Positions 26,450 to 35,167 of a DNA stretch of 64,000 bases are shown here, one piece after another. How positions within the stretch are numbered: the stretch's first letter is position 1; each line of letters begins with the position of its first letter. Where the stretch lies: assembly GCF_900197855.1 (NCBI RefSeq), contig NZ_FZMQ01000005.1, forward strand, positions 1-64,000. The letters are read 5' to 3'. The notes under the pieces are model-generated. The model did no database searches. It was not told the origin of the DNA and saw only the letters and a program-made list of their open reading frames with translations. Made by a program: the position numbers and the translations under genes. Source of the stretch: Helicobacter cynogastricus (GTDB taxonomy: Bacteria > Campylobacterota > Campylobacteria > Campylobacterales > Helicobacteraceae).

Positions 26450-27873
26450 ATTTTGACCTCCTTAAACACCCTTTTGTGAGCGCGACCCCTAAAGAGGGCT
26501 TTATTCCTGTCATCAACCCAGCCACTCTTCAAGAGATCGCCTATGTCAAAAGTGTCTCTCAAGAACAAGTTGAGCAGATCATCTCTCAAGCCTACAGGGC
26601 GCAAAAAGAATGGGCGGGCAAACTCGCCCTAGAGAGGGCCAATATTTTGCTCCAATGGCGCGCCTTGCTCTTAGAAAATTTAGAAGATTTAGCCCGCATT
26701 CTCACCCAAGAGATGGGCAAGCCCCTCAAAGAGGCGCGCTCTGAAATCACCTATGGGGCGAATTATCTGCGTTGGTTTGCCGAGGAGGCGCGCCGTGTGG
26801 ATGGGGATATTCTGCCTAGCGTGGTGGAGGGGCAAAAAATCTTAGTGCTCAAACAGCCTATTGGGGTGTGTGCAGCCATCACCCCCTGGAATTTTCCCTC
26901 AGGGATGATCGCGCGTAAAGCCGCCCCTGCGCTGGCTTGTGGGTGTAGTATGGTGGTCAAACCAGCAACACAAACCCCCCTAAGCGCGTACGCGCTTGAA
27001 GTTCTAGCCCTGCGTGCGGGTGTACCTGAGGGAGTGATTAGAGTGGTAACAGGAGACACGCGCATGATCTCTGAGGTGCTTTGTCAAAGCGAATGGGTGC
27101 GCAAACTCAGCTTCACAGGCTCTACAGAAGTGGGCAAGATTTTAGTTAGGCAGAGTGCTAACACGCTTAAAAAGCTCTCTTTAGAACTTGGGGGTAATGC
27201 GCCCTTTATTGTCTTTGAAGATGCGAATTTAGAAAAGGCGGCTGAGGGGATTTTACATTCCAAATTTAGAAATAGTGGGCAAACCTGTGTATGCGCCAAT
27301 CGGATTTATGTGCAAAAAAGCGTGTATGAGCCCTTGAGCAGTATTTTAAAGCGCAAAGTAGAAGCCTTGAAACTTGGCAATGGTTTAGAAGAGTCCACCA
27401 CACAAGGACCTCTTATTGACTCTAAAGCGGTGGCGAAAGTGCAAGAGCATATCATGGACGCCACTAGCAAGGGAGCGCAGATTTTAAGCGGAGGCAAGCC
27501 TAGCGCGCTAGGGGCAAGTTTTTTTGAACCCACCATTTTAACCGGGGTGACTCAAAGCATGGCGGTGGCTAAAGAAGAAACTTTTGGACCTCTAGCCCCA
27601 CTTTTTAGCTTCGAGCATGAAGAAGAGGTATTAGCATGGGCTAATGACACCCAATACGGGTTGGCAGCCTATTTTTACACCCAAAACCTTGCGCGCGTCT
27701 TTAGGGTGGGCGAGGCGTTGGAATATGGTATGGTGGGAGTGAACTCGGGGCATATTTCCACAGAAACCGCGCCCTTTGGAGGGGTGAAACAAAGCGGTAT
27801 GGGGCGTGAGGGTTCTAAATACGGCATAGAGGATTATTTAGAGATCAAATACATGGGTGTCAAGCTAGACTAG
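26446..27873 (+). CDS. gabD: Succinate / glutarate semialdehyde dehydrogenase
   Basis: Aldehyde dehydrogenase superfamily, 475 residues: TPWNFPSGMIARK, VVKPATQTPLSA, FTGSTEVGK, the general-base Glu in LELGGNAPFIVFEDA, the catalytic Cys in GQTCVCANRIYV, and ETFGPLAPLF. The sequence matches NAD(P)-dependent GabD. It oxidises succinate semialdehyde to succinate and, in the lysine route, glutarate semialdehyde to glutarate. Translationally coupled to gabT. Confidence 0.93.
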   Translation: MNFDLLKHPFVSATPKEGFIPVINPATLQEIAYVKSVSQEQVEQIISQAYRAQKEWAGKLALERANILLQWRALLLENLEDLARILTQEMGKPLKEARSEITYGANYLRWFAEEARRVDGDILPSVVEGQKILVLKQPIGVCAAITPWNFPSGMIARKAAPALACGCSMVVKPATQTPLSAYALEVLALRAGVPEGVIRVVTGDTRMISEVLCQSEWVRKLSFTGSTEVGKILVRQSANTLKKLSLELGGNAPFIVFEDANLEKAAEGILHSKFRNSGQTCVCANRIYVQKSVYEPLSSILKRKVEALKLGNGLEESTTQGPLIDSKAVAKVQEHIMDATSKGAQILSGGKPSALGASFFEPTILTGVTQSMAVAKEETFGPLAPLFSFEHEEEVLAWANDTQYGLAAYFYTQNLARVFRVGEALEYGMVGVNSGHISTETAPFGGVKQSGMGREGSKYGIEDYLEIKYMGVKLD

Positions 27874-27902
27874 AGGGGTGGAGGGGTCTACTTATCTAAG
27901 TG

Positions 27903-27928
27903 GCGTAGCAAGAGCCTTTTTGCTACGC
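27903..27928. terminator. Bidirectional terminator between gabD and an OMP gene
   Basis: Perfect 9-bp inverted repeat (27903-27911 and 27920-27928) with an 8-base loop, placed between convergent genes. AT-rich sequence follows on both sides. Confidence 0.7.
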
Positions 27929-27942
27929 ATCAATTCATTTAT

Positions 27943-28865
27943 TTAGAAATTATAAACATAATTCCAATAAAGAGCTATATTGCGTCTAAAAGAAATGGTA
28001 GCTTTTGACTTGTCTCCTCCAAAAACAGCACCATTGCCATTTCCCTTTGTGTTTGTAACTGAAAAATAGGGAGCATCAATGGTAGGAATACGCGCACCAA
28101 ACTCAAAGCCTTGATGTTTGGTAAGATTGGTTCTAAGTCCTACATTAAAAATGAACTGCACATAAGAGGGGGAGAAGTTCGCTTTAGCTCCCATAAAATC
28201 TCCGTGCTTGTTGATTTCTTTGGTAGCCGAATCGAAAGATTTATTCATGGTGACATCACAAGAATTATTTCCTCCTCCAAATTCAGACCATCTGCAATTA
28301 GCATTCCCAGCACCCTTGCCCATAATCCATGAGCTTCCTCCAATCATCACACCTGCAAAAATCCCCAAAGTACGTTCGTGTTTTTCATAGAAGTTAAAGA
28401 GAGCATCCACACCCACGCCATAGAAAAGATTGCCAGCAGGTTGGTTGGCATATCCTCTACCCACACTGCTAAACTCTCCTCCCTGTCCACTAAACATGCC
28501 ATAATAGCGCGCACCAAAACGCTTTTGATGACCAAAGAATTGCTTATAACCAAATTGAATATCTACTCCAAAGAGATTGCCAGTAGTGGCGTTTAGTCCA
28601 GATGGGAAAAAATTAGATAAAAGTCTCCCGGGTTCATTGTTTGCAGCGCTCAAACCTACAATATCTGATCCATCAAACTTGATACTTTCATCATTAGTTA
28701 TTTTTCGCGTGTAAGCTGTGCTATTTGTGGTTACCTTACCGGCAAAATTTGAATACTGAAATCCACCCTGTATATACATTCCACTATTTTCAGCATTTAA
28801 AAGAGACGCACATACAAAGAGAGAGAGAGAGAGAGAGAAGTTGCCGCTGTTCTTTTGAAAGTCAT
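27943..28865 (-). CDS. Phase-variable Hop-type outer membrane protein, OFF in this sequence
   Basis: The mature barrel (open from 28779) has the shared GYKQFFGHQKRFGARYYGMFS block and ends in YWNYVYNF with the terminal Phe. The natural start is the ATG at 28865, seven bases after AAGGA. From it the frame enters a (TC)10 tract and stops after 22 codons at 28799-28797. With nine repeat units the frame reads MTFKRTAATSLSLSLFVC then ASLLNAENSG and continues into the barrel, giving a perfect signal peptide and a 306-residue protein. So ten units put the gene out of frame. Phase variation by dinucleotide repeats in signal-peptide codons is established for H. pylori hop genes such as oipA. No other in-frame start lies upstream in the ON frame. 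Confidence 0.88.
28819..28838 (-). repeat. (TC)10 dinucleotide phase-variation tract
   Basis: Ten uninterrupted TC units on the coding (minus) strand inside the signal-peptide codons of the Hop-type OMP gene. Nine or twelve units would restore the frame. Confidence 0.92.
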
Positions 28866-29154
28866 GTAGAGTCCTTTTTATGAGATTTAGGGTAAGTCAT
28901 GATAGTTAAAGTTGTCTAAAACGGCACTAAAGTAGAGTATTTACTCAATAGCCACGGCTATAACTAAACTCTGATGTGAAAAATCTATCTCAAAGACTAA
29001 AACGATTTTTAGATCGTTATTTTATGCTAAGATCATCACGAGTGGATTCTTAAAGTTTGCCCTTTTTGCTACTTAATTTGTTAGCGATTTTAGTTTCCAT
29101 TCTGGAATATTATAGCGTTTTGAGTGCCTTTAAAGTTTAACACAAGGAGAAAAA
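28866..29154. other. Divergent intergenic region between phase-variable OMP and glaH
   Basis: About 290 bp without an ORF, holding the promoters of both genes. A 6-bp hairpin (29001-29006 / 29013-29018) followed by ATTTTA lies mid-way. A TATTATAG -10-like sequence lies about 40 bp before glaH, and AAGGAG precedes its ATG. Confidence 0.4.
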
Positions 29155-30114
29155 ATGGCATGCACAACACAGACAAAATCTTTTAGCGTAGAACCTACCC
29201 CTTATTCTCGACGACTCCTGCAGGTTACTCTAACCCAAGAAACCATGCAAGAATTCCTTAAAGCTATTGAGGTGTATCCGGTGCAGGCGTTAGAATACAA
29301 GTCCTTTTTGCGCTTCAGGGTAGCGCAGATTTTAGACACGCTTTGCGATCACCAGCTCAAGCCTTTTTTAGAAAAATCTCTAGGCGATCGCAACACGGGG
29401 GCGTTATTAGTCAATCCACAGGGAATTAATCGAGTTGAACAAGGCGATGAAATGGTCAAGATTGCTACGGCGTTTGTACATTTAATTGGCCGTTCAAATT
29501 TTGATCAAATGACTGGGCAGTTTTACGCCCGTTGGGCTGTGCTTAATACGGATAATTCAGATAGTTATTTGAGAAAGCCAGATAAGCCTTTAGAGTTACA
29601 TAACGATGGAACTTTTGTCAATGAGGTTACTGATTATGTGTTGATGTATAAAATTGATGAGCAAAATATGCAGGGGGGAGATTCACAACTCTTGCATTTA
29701 GACGATTGGGAAGAGTTGGACAAATTCTATAACCATCATTTGGCCAAGAGAGTGATGCGTTGGTCTGCTCCACCTAGCAAAAATGTAACTAGCGATGTCT
29801 ATCATCCCGTCTTTGAAGCAGATAGCCACGCTAACCCGGTAATGCTCTACATCGATCAATTTGCCCAGCCTAAAGATTATGAAGAGGGCGTGTATCTAGC
29901 AGATTTGGGAGATTCGCTAGAAAACTCTAAGGCTAAGTTGTCTTTCCCCGTGCCTGTGGGGCAGTTCTTGCTCATCAACAATCTTTTTTGGCTACACGGG
30001 CGGGATAAATTCCAACCACACGAGGGTTTGCGCCGTGAATTGATGCGCCAAAGAGGCTATTTCTCTTTTAGCACTAATCCCTTTAGCCGTTACAAAGATT
30101 TCAAGAATTTTTAA
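29155..30114 (+). CDS. glaH: Glutarate 2-hydroxylase (CsiD/GlaH family)
   Basis: Fe(II)/2-oxoglutarate-dependent dioxygenase of 319 residues that hydroxylates glutarate to L-2-hydroxyglutarate. The facial triad is visible as H149-x-D151 (LHNDGTF) and H281 (WLHGRDKF), with the 2-oxoglutarate-binding Arg region [11 protein letters not shown] after residue 292. The whole protein aligns from memory with E. coli CsiD, including [16 protein letters not shown] and [15 protein letters not shown]. The partner oxidase gene lhgO starts one base after its stop. In E. coli csiD-lhgO-gabD-gabT is one operon; here an OMP gene separates the two halves. Confidence 0.93.
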   Translation: MACTTQTKSFSVEPTPYSRRLLQVTLTQETMQEFLKAIEVYPVQALEYKSFLRFRVAQILDTLCDHQLKPFLEKSLGDRNTGALLVNPQGINRVEQGDEMVKIATAFVHLIGRSNFDQMTGQFYARWAVLNTDNSDSYLRKPDKPLELHNDGTFVNEVTDYVLMYKIDEQNMQGGDSQLLHLDDWEELDKFYNHHLAKRVMRWSAPPSKNVTSDVYHPVFEADSHANPVMLYIDQFAQPKDYEEGVYLADLGDSLENSKAKLSFPVPVGQFLLINNLFWLHGRDKFQPHEGLRRELMRQRGYFSFSTNPFSRYKDFKNF

Positions 30115-30115
30115 C

Positions 30116-31324
30116 ATGGCCACGATTTACGATTGTGTGGTCGTGGGAGGGGGGATTTTAGGCCACTCTGTGGCAATGCAACTATTAGAAAAATACCCTC
30201 ATTTTAAAGTCGCGCTTTTAGAAAAGGAGATTCAAAGTGCTTTGCACCAAACTGGGCGCAATAGTGGGGTGATTCATGCGGGTGTGTATTACACCCCAGG
30301 CACACTCAAGGCGCGCTTTTGCTATGAGGGTAACCAAGCCACTAAAGAGTTTTGCGCTAATAATGGAATTGCTTATGAGGAGTGCGGAAAATTATTAGTT
30401 GCTAGCAACGAATTGGAGTTGCAACGCATGGAAGCCCTCTTAGAGCGCACACAAGCCAATGGTTTAGAACGACTTCGTTTAAATGCACAAGAATTGCAAG
30501 AAATGGAAAAACACATTGTTGGGTTGGGAGGAATATTTTTTCCTACAAGCGGGATTGTCAGCTACAAAGAAGTTACTCAAGCGATGGCTAGACGATTCCA
30601 AGAAAGAGGGGGAGAAATTTTTTATCAGGCGCAGGTAGTTGCTCTTAATGAGCACGCTAGGGGGGTGAAAATCAGCACAACAAGGGGAGTGTATGAGAGC
30701 AATTACCTCATCTCTTGTTGTGGCTTGCATAGCGATCGCATTGTGCGCATGCTAGGTATTGTGGCGGATTTTACTATTTGCCCTTTTCGAGGAGAGTATT
30801 TCAAACTAGCTAACCAACATCGCCAAATTGTCAAGCATTTAATCTATCCTATTCCTGATCCAAATATGCCCTTTTTAGGCGTGCATTTGACCCGCATGAT
30901 CGATGGGAGTATCACCGTGGGGCCTAATGCAGTTTTAGCCTTTAAAAGGGAGGGGTATTTTAAAGGCGATGTGAGTTGGCAGGATTTAAAAGAGATGTTT
31001 GGGCATCCGGGGGTTAGAAAGGTGATTGCTAGGTATTTCAAACCCGGGCTTTCTGAGTTCAAACATTCACTTTGTAAAAAAAGCTATCTAGGTTTGGTGC
31101 AAAAATATTGCCCTTCTTTGCGCTTAGAAGATTTGCAACCTCATCCAGCAGGGGTGCGCGCTCAGGCTATTAGCCAGAAAGGAGAATTGATTGAGGATTT
31201 TCTCTTTTGCAACACCGATCGGAGCGTGAATGTGTGCAACGCACCCAGTCCAGCGGCCACCTCAGCCCTGCCCATAGGCAGGCACATTTTAGAACAACTA
31301 GCCGGTATCTTAAAAGGAGACTAA
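30116..31324 (+). CDS. lhgO: L-2-hydroxyglutarate dehydrogenase/oxidase
   Basis: FAD-dependent enzyme of 402 residues: N-terminal dinucleotide-binding VVVGGGILGHSVAMQL, then GRNSGVIHAGVYYTPGTLKARFC, PFRGEYFKL and GVHLTRMIDGSITVGPNAVLA, all typical of LhgO. It oxidises L-2-hydroxyglutarate to 2-oxoglutarate and passes electrons to the quinone pool at the inner membrane. It regenerates the 2-oxoglutarate used by GlaH. It ends 10 bp from the convergent fliY. Confidence 0.93.
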   Translation: MATIYDCVVVGGGILGHSVAMQLLEKYPHFKVALLEKEIQSALHQTGRNSGVIHAGVYYTPGTLKARFCYEGNQATKEFCANNGIAYEECGKLLVASNELELQRMEALLERTQANGLERLRLNAQELQEMEKHIVGLGGIFFPTSGIVSYKEVTQAMARRFQERGGEIFYQAQVVALNEHARGVKISTTRGVYESNYLISCCGLHSDRIVRMLGIVADFTICPFRGEYFKLANQHRQIVKHLIYPIPDPNMPFLGVHLTRMIDGSITVGPNAVLAFKREGYFKGDVSWQDLKEMFGHPGVRKVIARYFKPGLSEFKHSLCKKSYLGLVQKYCPSLRLEDLQPHPAGVRAQAISQKGELIEDFLFCNTDRSVNVCNAPSPAATSALPIGRHILEQLAGILKGD

Positions 31325-31334
31325 GAGATAAAAC

Positions 31335-32222
31335 TTAGTTGCTACCCTTAAGTTGCTCTAGGCGATCTTTTTTGCTACCAATATCCGTGATTTGGATGCC
31401 AAAGTTACCATCTACAATCACCACTTCGCCCTTAGCAATAACTTTATCATCTACAAGTATCTCTAGGGGGTCATTGACCATTTGATTGAGCTCGATCACG
31501 CTTCCAATGTCCATAGAAACTACATCTTTTAGAATCATTTTCTTTTGCCCAATGCGCACTTTCACATTGAGCTTAATATCTAAGAGCATGTTAATATTGC
31601 GCACTTCAAGCTGTTCTAGGTGGCCACTATCTACCTCAGAGCGTTCACTCTTGGGGACGACAGGGAGATTGGGTGCTGAGGGCGCGTGTTTAAACTGGGA
31701 AGTGTTTTGTGGAGCGACTTTTTTCTTAAAAAGATCGATGAAGACTCCCCCACAAAAAATAAAGAAACTCGATTTAATTTGATCTAGTGTAAAGCTCAAC
31801 TCAAAACCATCGCTATAAGGATCGAGTAAAGAAGCATCTTGAGCATCCACTGCCTCGCTGACCTCAAAGGAAAGCTTAGGAATAACTTCCTGTGCCTGTA
31901 GGGCTGTAGTGAGGGCTCCAAAAATATTAGACCCAATTTCCTTAATGGCATCCAGATCGTCTTTTTCTAACACTTCCTTGCTAGTACCTTCCCCACCTAC
32001 CATCAAATCTGCTAAGGCGGTTGCCATAGGCACTGGAACAGCTAAGGTAATGGTTACATTGGTTTGAGGTTTGACTTGCACCACCACAGAAGCGTGTTCG
32101 ACAAAAATAAAATCCCCTACAGAAATTTCATTTTTAAGCTCAATGGCAGGGGTTTTGCCCAGCAAGCCTCCCAAAGTTGAAGTACATTCTTGGACAAAAA
32201 GTTTTAAAAAATCCTCAATCAT
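31335..32222 (-). CDS. fliY: Flagellar motor switch protein FliY (FliN paralogue)
   Basis: A 295-residue switch protein with a CheC/FliM-like middle (residues about 60-190) and a C-terminal SpoA (FliN) domain, shown by INMLLDIKLNVKVRIGQ and VIELNQMVNDPLEILVDDK. Equivalent of H. pylori HP1030, last gene of the aroQ...fliY operon. It sits in the C-ring and contributes to switching. It overlaps fliM by 4 bp. Confidence 0.92.
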   Translation of the reverse strand: MIEDFLKLFVQECTSTLGGLLGKTPAIELKNEISVGDFIFVEHASVVVQVKPQTNVTITLAVPVPMATALADLMVGGEGTSKEVLEKDDLDAIKEIGSNIFGALTTALQAQEVIPKLSFEVSEAVDAQDASLLDPYSDGFELSFTLDQIKSSFFIFCGGVFIDLFKKKVAPQNTSQFKHAPSAPNLPVVPKSERSEVDSGHLEQLEVRNINMLLDIKLNVKVRIGQKKMILKDVVSMDIGSVIELNQMVNDPLEILVDDKVIAKGEVVIVDGNFGIQITDIGSKKDRLEQLKGSN

Positions 32223-33280
32223 TCTTCTTCTTCCTTGATATTGCCAATTTTAAGCTTGCGTTGATTTTCTAGTACTTCTAGCACTTCTTTGACTCTGTCT
32301 TTTTCTGTATGGATCACTTCTTTAATCTTGATAGTTTTGCGATAGCCTTGATAGCCCACGGTGGCTAAATAGCGCTCTTTTTTATCAATATTAACCACCA
32401 CGGTGTCATTGGCGACCTTGTTAAGACGAATCGTATCTCCCACGACTAAATCCAACACTTCTTTCAAAGTGAGGCGCACACTCCCCAAAAAGGCAGATAC
32501 CTCCACACTCGCCCCGCCCACTAATGCTTGCAATTCCTTATTACGGCTTTTCTTAGAGCTAGTCTCAGTGAGCATAACATCGCGATTGCCCATCTTAGAG
32601 AGAATTCCCTCAATAGAGATCACCGGGTAGCATAAATTCATCATGCCTCGAGAATGCCCGATCACAATCTCCATCACTACCATAATAACGATCTCATTTT
32701 GCGCCACAATTTGCACGACATTTGCACTTGACTCTTTAGCATCAATGGTGGGGAAAAACTCAGTTACTGGACTCCAAATATCCTTGAGAATTTGCATCAC
32801 CTGCTTTAAAATAGTGTCTAGCAGATTGAGCTCAATATCGCTAAATTCGCGGGTTTGATCATAAGAGCCCCCCTTGCCCCCTAGCAAGCGATCGATCATG
32901 GGGAAAACAATGCTAGGGTTAACCTCTAAAACTCCCGTGCCTCCTACAGGCTTCATGGAAAAGACATTAAAGCTTGTAGGGCTGGGCAGGCTCATTAAAA
33001 ATTCCCCATAAGTCATTTGATCCACGCTGTGGAGCTGGATTTCTACAATACTACGCATGATCGCAGAAATCTGGCTAGAAAGACTGCGCGCCATTTTGTC
33101 ATGGATACTTCTAAAGGATCGCAACTGCTCTTTACTGACACGATTGGGGCGTTTGAAGTCATAAAGCGTGATCTGCTTTTGGGGCATGATCTCACGTTTT
33201 TGAAGGGTGTTGACATCTTCAGATTCATCTACCACTTCTAAGAGGGCATCGATTTCCTCCTGACTTAAAATATCAGCCAT
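32219..33280 (-). CDS. fliM: Flagellar motor switch protein FliM
   Basis: 353 residues with the N-terminal CheY-binding motif region (ADILSQEEIDALLEVV), a CheC-like middle holding GGTGVLEVNPSIVFPMIDRLLGG split around residue 130, and a C-terminal SpoA domain. FliM receives phospho-CheY and reverses motor rotation. Overlaps fliA by 8 bp. Confidence 0.95.
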   Translation of the reverse strand: MADILSQEEIDALLEVVDESEDVNTLQKREIMPQKQITLYDFKRPNRVSKEQLRSFRSIHDKMARSLSSQISAIMRSIVEIQLHSVDQMTYGEFLMSLPSPTSFNVFSMKPVGGTGVLEVNPSIVFPMIDRLLGGKGGSYDQTREFSDIELNLLDTILKQVMQILKDIWSPVTEFFPTIDAKESSANVVQIVAQNEIVIMVVMEIVIGHSRGMMNLCYPVISIEGILSKMGNRDVMLTETSSKKSRNKELQALVGGASVEVSAFLGSVRLTLKEVLDLVVGDTIRLNKVANDTVVVNIDKKERYLATVGYQGYRKTIKIKEVIHTEKDRVKEVLEVLENQRKLKIGNIKEEEE

Positions 33281-34004
33281 GCAAACCCCCTAGATTAATG
33301 CGGATTTTCTTAATCACCTCCTTAATAATCTGAGAAATGCGCGATTCGGTTACCCCCAAAATCTCCCGAATTTCACTCAAATTCAACTCTTCAAAAAAAT
33401 AAAGCTGGATGATGAGTTGCTCGCGTTCAGACATGGTTTTAAGAATGGCATGGATGTGGGCAATAAGCTCTTCAAATTCAAGTTTTGCGTTGATATTGCG
33501 CTGTTCAATGGCGTTAAACTGCTCATCAATGGGCACGCTCGCATAGATATCTGAAGCCATCTTGGCATCGCGAATTTTGGCAATATCTTCATTAAGTACT
33601 GAGGCTAAATAGACATCATCGGGTTCTTGGCCATGCTCGTTATAATACTTAGAAACTTCATGGTCAATTTTTTTAATCAATTTCCTAGAGGCGCGTGAAA
33701 CAACATCTAAAGAGCGCAAATAATCTAACATCGCTCCGTTCACGCGGGTTTTAGCATACCCCCAAAAAGAGTCGTTTAAAGAAGTGTCATAGCGGCGCGC
33801 TAATTTGATGAGCTCTTCTGTGCCCACAGAAATCAGATCGTTAAAATCTACACAACTAGGGAGTCGCTCCTTGAGGCGAAAAGCCATCGCACGCACGGCA
33901 GGGAGATACTGGATCGCTAATGCATCTTGTGAGCTTTGAATTTGGGCATCGTAACTAGACTTTTTGGGCACTCTATTTCTCGTCAAATTCGTAATTATGC
34001 ACAT
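33273..34004 (-). CDS. fliA: Flagellar sigma factor FliA (sigma28)
   Basis: Sigma70-family protein with region 2 (YLPAVRAMAFRLKERLP, SFWGYAKTRVNGAMLDYLRS), region 3 and region 4 (LNLSEIREILGVTESRISQI). It directs late flagellar genes, including the TCAA-N15-GCCGATCT site before flaG in this window. Start uncertain: ATG at 34004 overlaps the upstream ORF by 32 bp, and a GTG at 33971 right after that ORF's stop would give a 232-residue protein. Confidence 0.94.
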   Translation of the reverse strand: MCIITNLTRNRVPKKSSYDAQIQSSQDALAIQYLPAVRAMAFRLKERLPSCVDFNDLISVGTEELIKLARRYDTSLNDSFWGYAKTRVNGAMLDYLRSLDVVSRASRKLIKKIDHEVSKYYNEHGQEPDDVYLASVLNEDIAKIRDAKMASDIYASVPIDEQFNAIEQRNINAKLEFEELIAHIHAILKTMSEREQLIIQLYFFEELNLSEIREILGVTESRISQIIKEVIKKIRINLGGLHG

Positions 34005-34293
34005 ACTTTAACAACGCCTCTACCTCTCGTTCTCTTTCTACAAACTCCTTATTAAAGTAGGTAAGACGGCGTTCTAAATCCGCTTTGTTGAGGAATTTTT
34101 TGCGCGGATAGATAAAATTCATAAAGATTGAGGCAAAAAGAAGCATGATCATGTAAAAGCCGGCAGTGGAAACCAAAGTTCCAAAAAGGATATATTCCGG
34201 CTCATCAAACTTGATTAAAGATAAGACTAGCCCGATAAAAAACCCCCCCACGATGGAAAAATTCACAAAATTTTCAACTTTCATGGTGGCCAC
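33973..34293 (-). CDS. Small membrane protein in the flagellar operon
   Basis: 106 residues with two predicted membrane segments (about 10-28 and 38-60) and a charged cytoplasmic C-terminal tail. It sits between flhG and fliA as does HP1033 in H. pylori. Function unknown; its conserved position suggests a motility-linked role. Confidence 0.8.
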   Translation of the reverse strand: MATMKVENFVNFSIVGGFFIGLVLSLIKFDEPEYILFGTLVSTAGFYMIMLLFASIFMNFIYPRKKFLNKADLERRLTYFNKEFVEREREVEALLKYVHNYEFDEK

Positions 34294-34294
34294 C

Positions 34295-35167
34295 TCATAG
34301 GTATTTTAATAAACGCTTGAAAAACCCAATGAAATTATCCTTAGGTGTTTCTAACACATTGTGTTCCATTTTCATAGTAAGAATCTTGGCTACTTGTTCC
34401 ATAGTGAAAGAAAAAGTATTAAAAGGTTCGCTCTTACATAGCAATTTGCGGTTTTTAACCGATTGCTTGAGCGCGTTAGAGTTTTGAATGTAGCCTAGAT
34501 AATTTAATGTCATATGCGGGATATTCTCCTTAGCCACTCGTTGGATACCTGAGAAGATTTGTTTGCTCTTATCAGCCGAGTCGACCATATTAACCAAAAC
34601 AAAAATATCATCTTTTGTCTTGGAATTGATCTTGATAGTGGTATAAGCATCTGTGATAGCTGCTGGATCAGAAGTTGTAATCACCACCACACAATCACTA
34701 GCACGCAAAAACGCTTGGGTAAATTCCCCAATGCCTGCCCCTGTATCGATGATCATATAATCAAGATCGTCTAAGACATTTTCTTCATCTACAAAGCTAT
34801 CTAGGATTTCTTGGCTAACATACTTAAAAATTTCCTCTCCACTATCTCCGGGCACTAGATAAAAATCTTTCTCGATGGGATAAACCACATCGCTAAAACG
34901 CACCTCACCCCGCAGAGCGTGCAAAATATTCTTATTAGTTTTGATGCCAAAGATAATATCAAGATTGGCCAAACCAATATCTGCATCTAATACTCCAACC
35001 TTGTAACCAGCTTTAAAAAGACTATAACCCAAATTAGCACTGATGGTGCTCTTGCCCACCCCGCCTTTGCCACTTGTAATGGCAATAAACTTTGTTTTGC
35101 CCTTCTTGCTAAAAATGCTTCTAGGCTCCATGATGTGTTCCAAGCCACTTGCCTGATTTTGAGTCAT
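34295..35167 (-). CDS. flhG: FlhG/YlxH MinD-like ATPase, flagellar number regulator
   Basis: 290-residue ParA/MinD-type ATPase: [16 protein letters not shown] deviant Walker A, VLDADIGLANLDIIFG, DTGAGIG. FlhG counters FlhF and sets flagellar number; in Campylobacterota it also affects division placement. The ATG overlaps flhF by 4 bp. The length agrees with H. pylori HP1034. Confidence 0.94.
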   Translation of the reverse strand: MTQNQASGLEHIMEPRSIFSKKGKTKFIAITSGKGGVGKSTISANLGYSLFKAGYKVGVLDADIGLANLDIIFGIKTNKNILHALRGEVRFSDVVYPIEKDFYLVPGDSGEEIFKYVSQEILDSFVDEENVLDDLDYMIIDTGAGIGEFTQAFLRASDCVVVITTSDPAAITDAYTTIKINSKTKDDIFVLVNMVDSADKSKQIFSGIQRVAKENIPHMTLNYLGYIQNSNALKQSVKNRKLLCKSEPFNTFSFTMEQVAKILTMKMEHNVLETPKDNFIGFFKRLLKYL

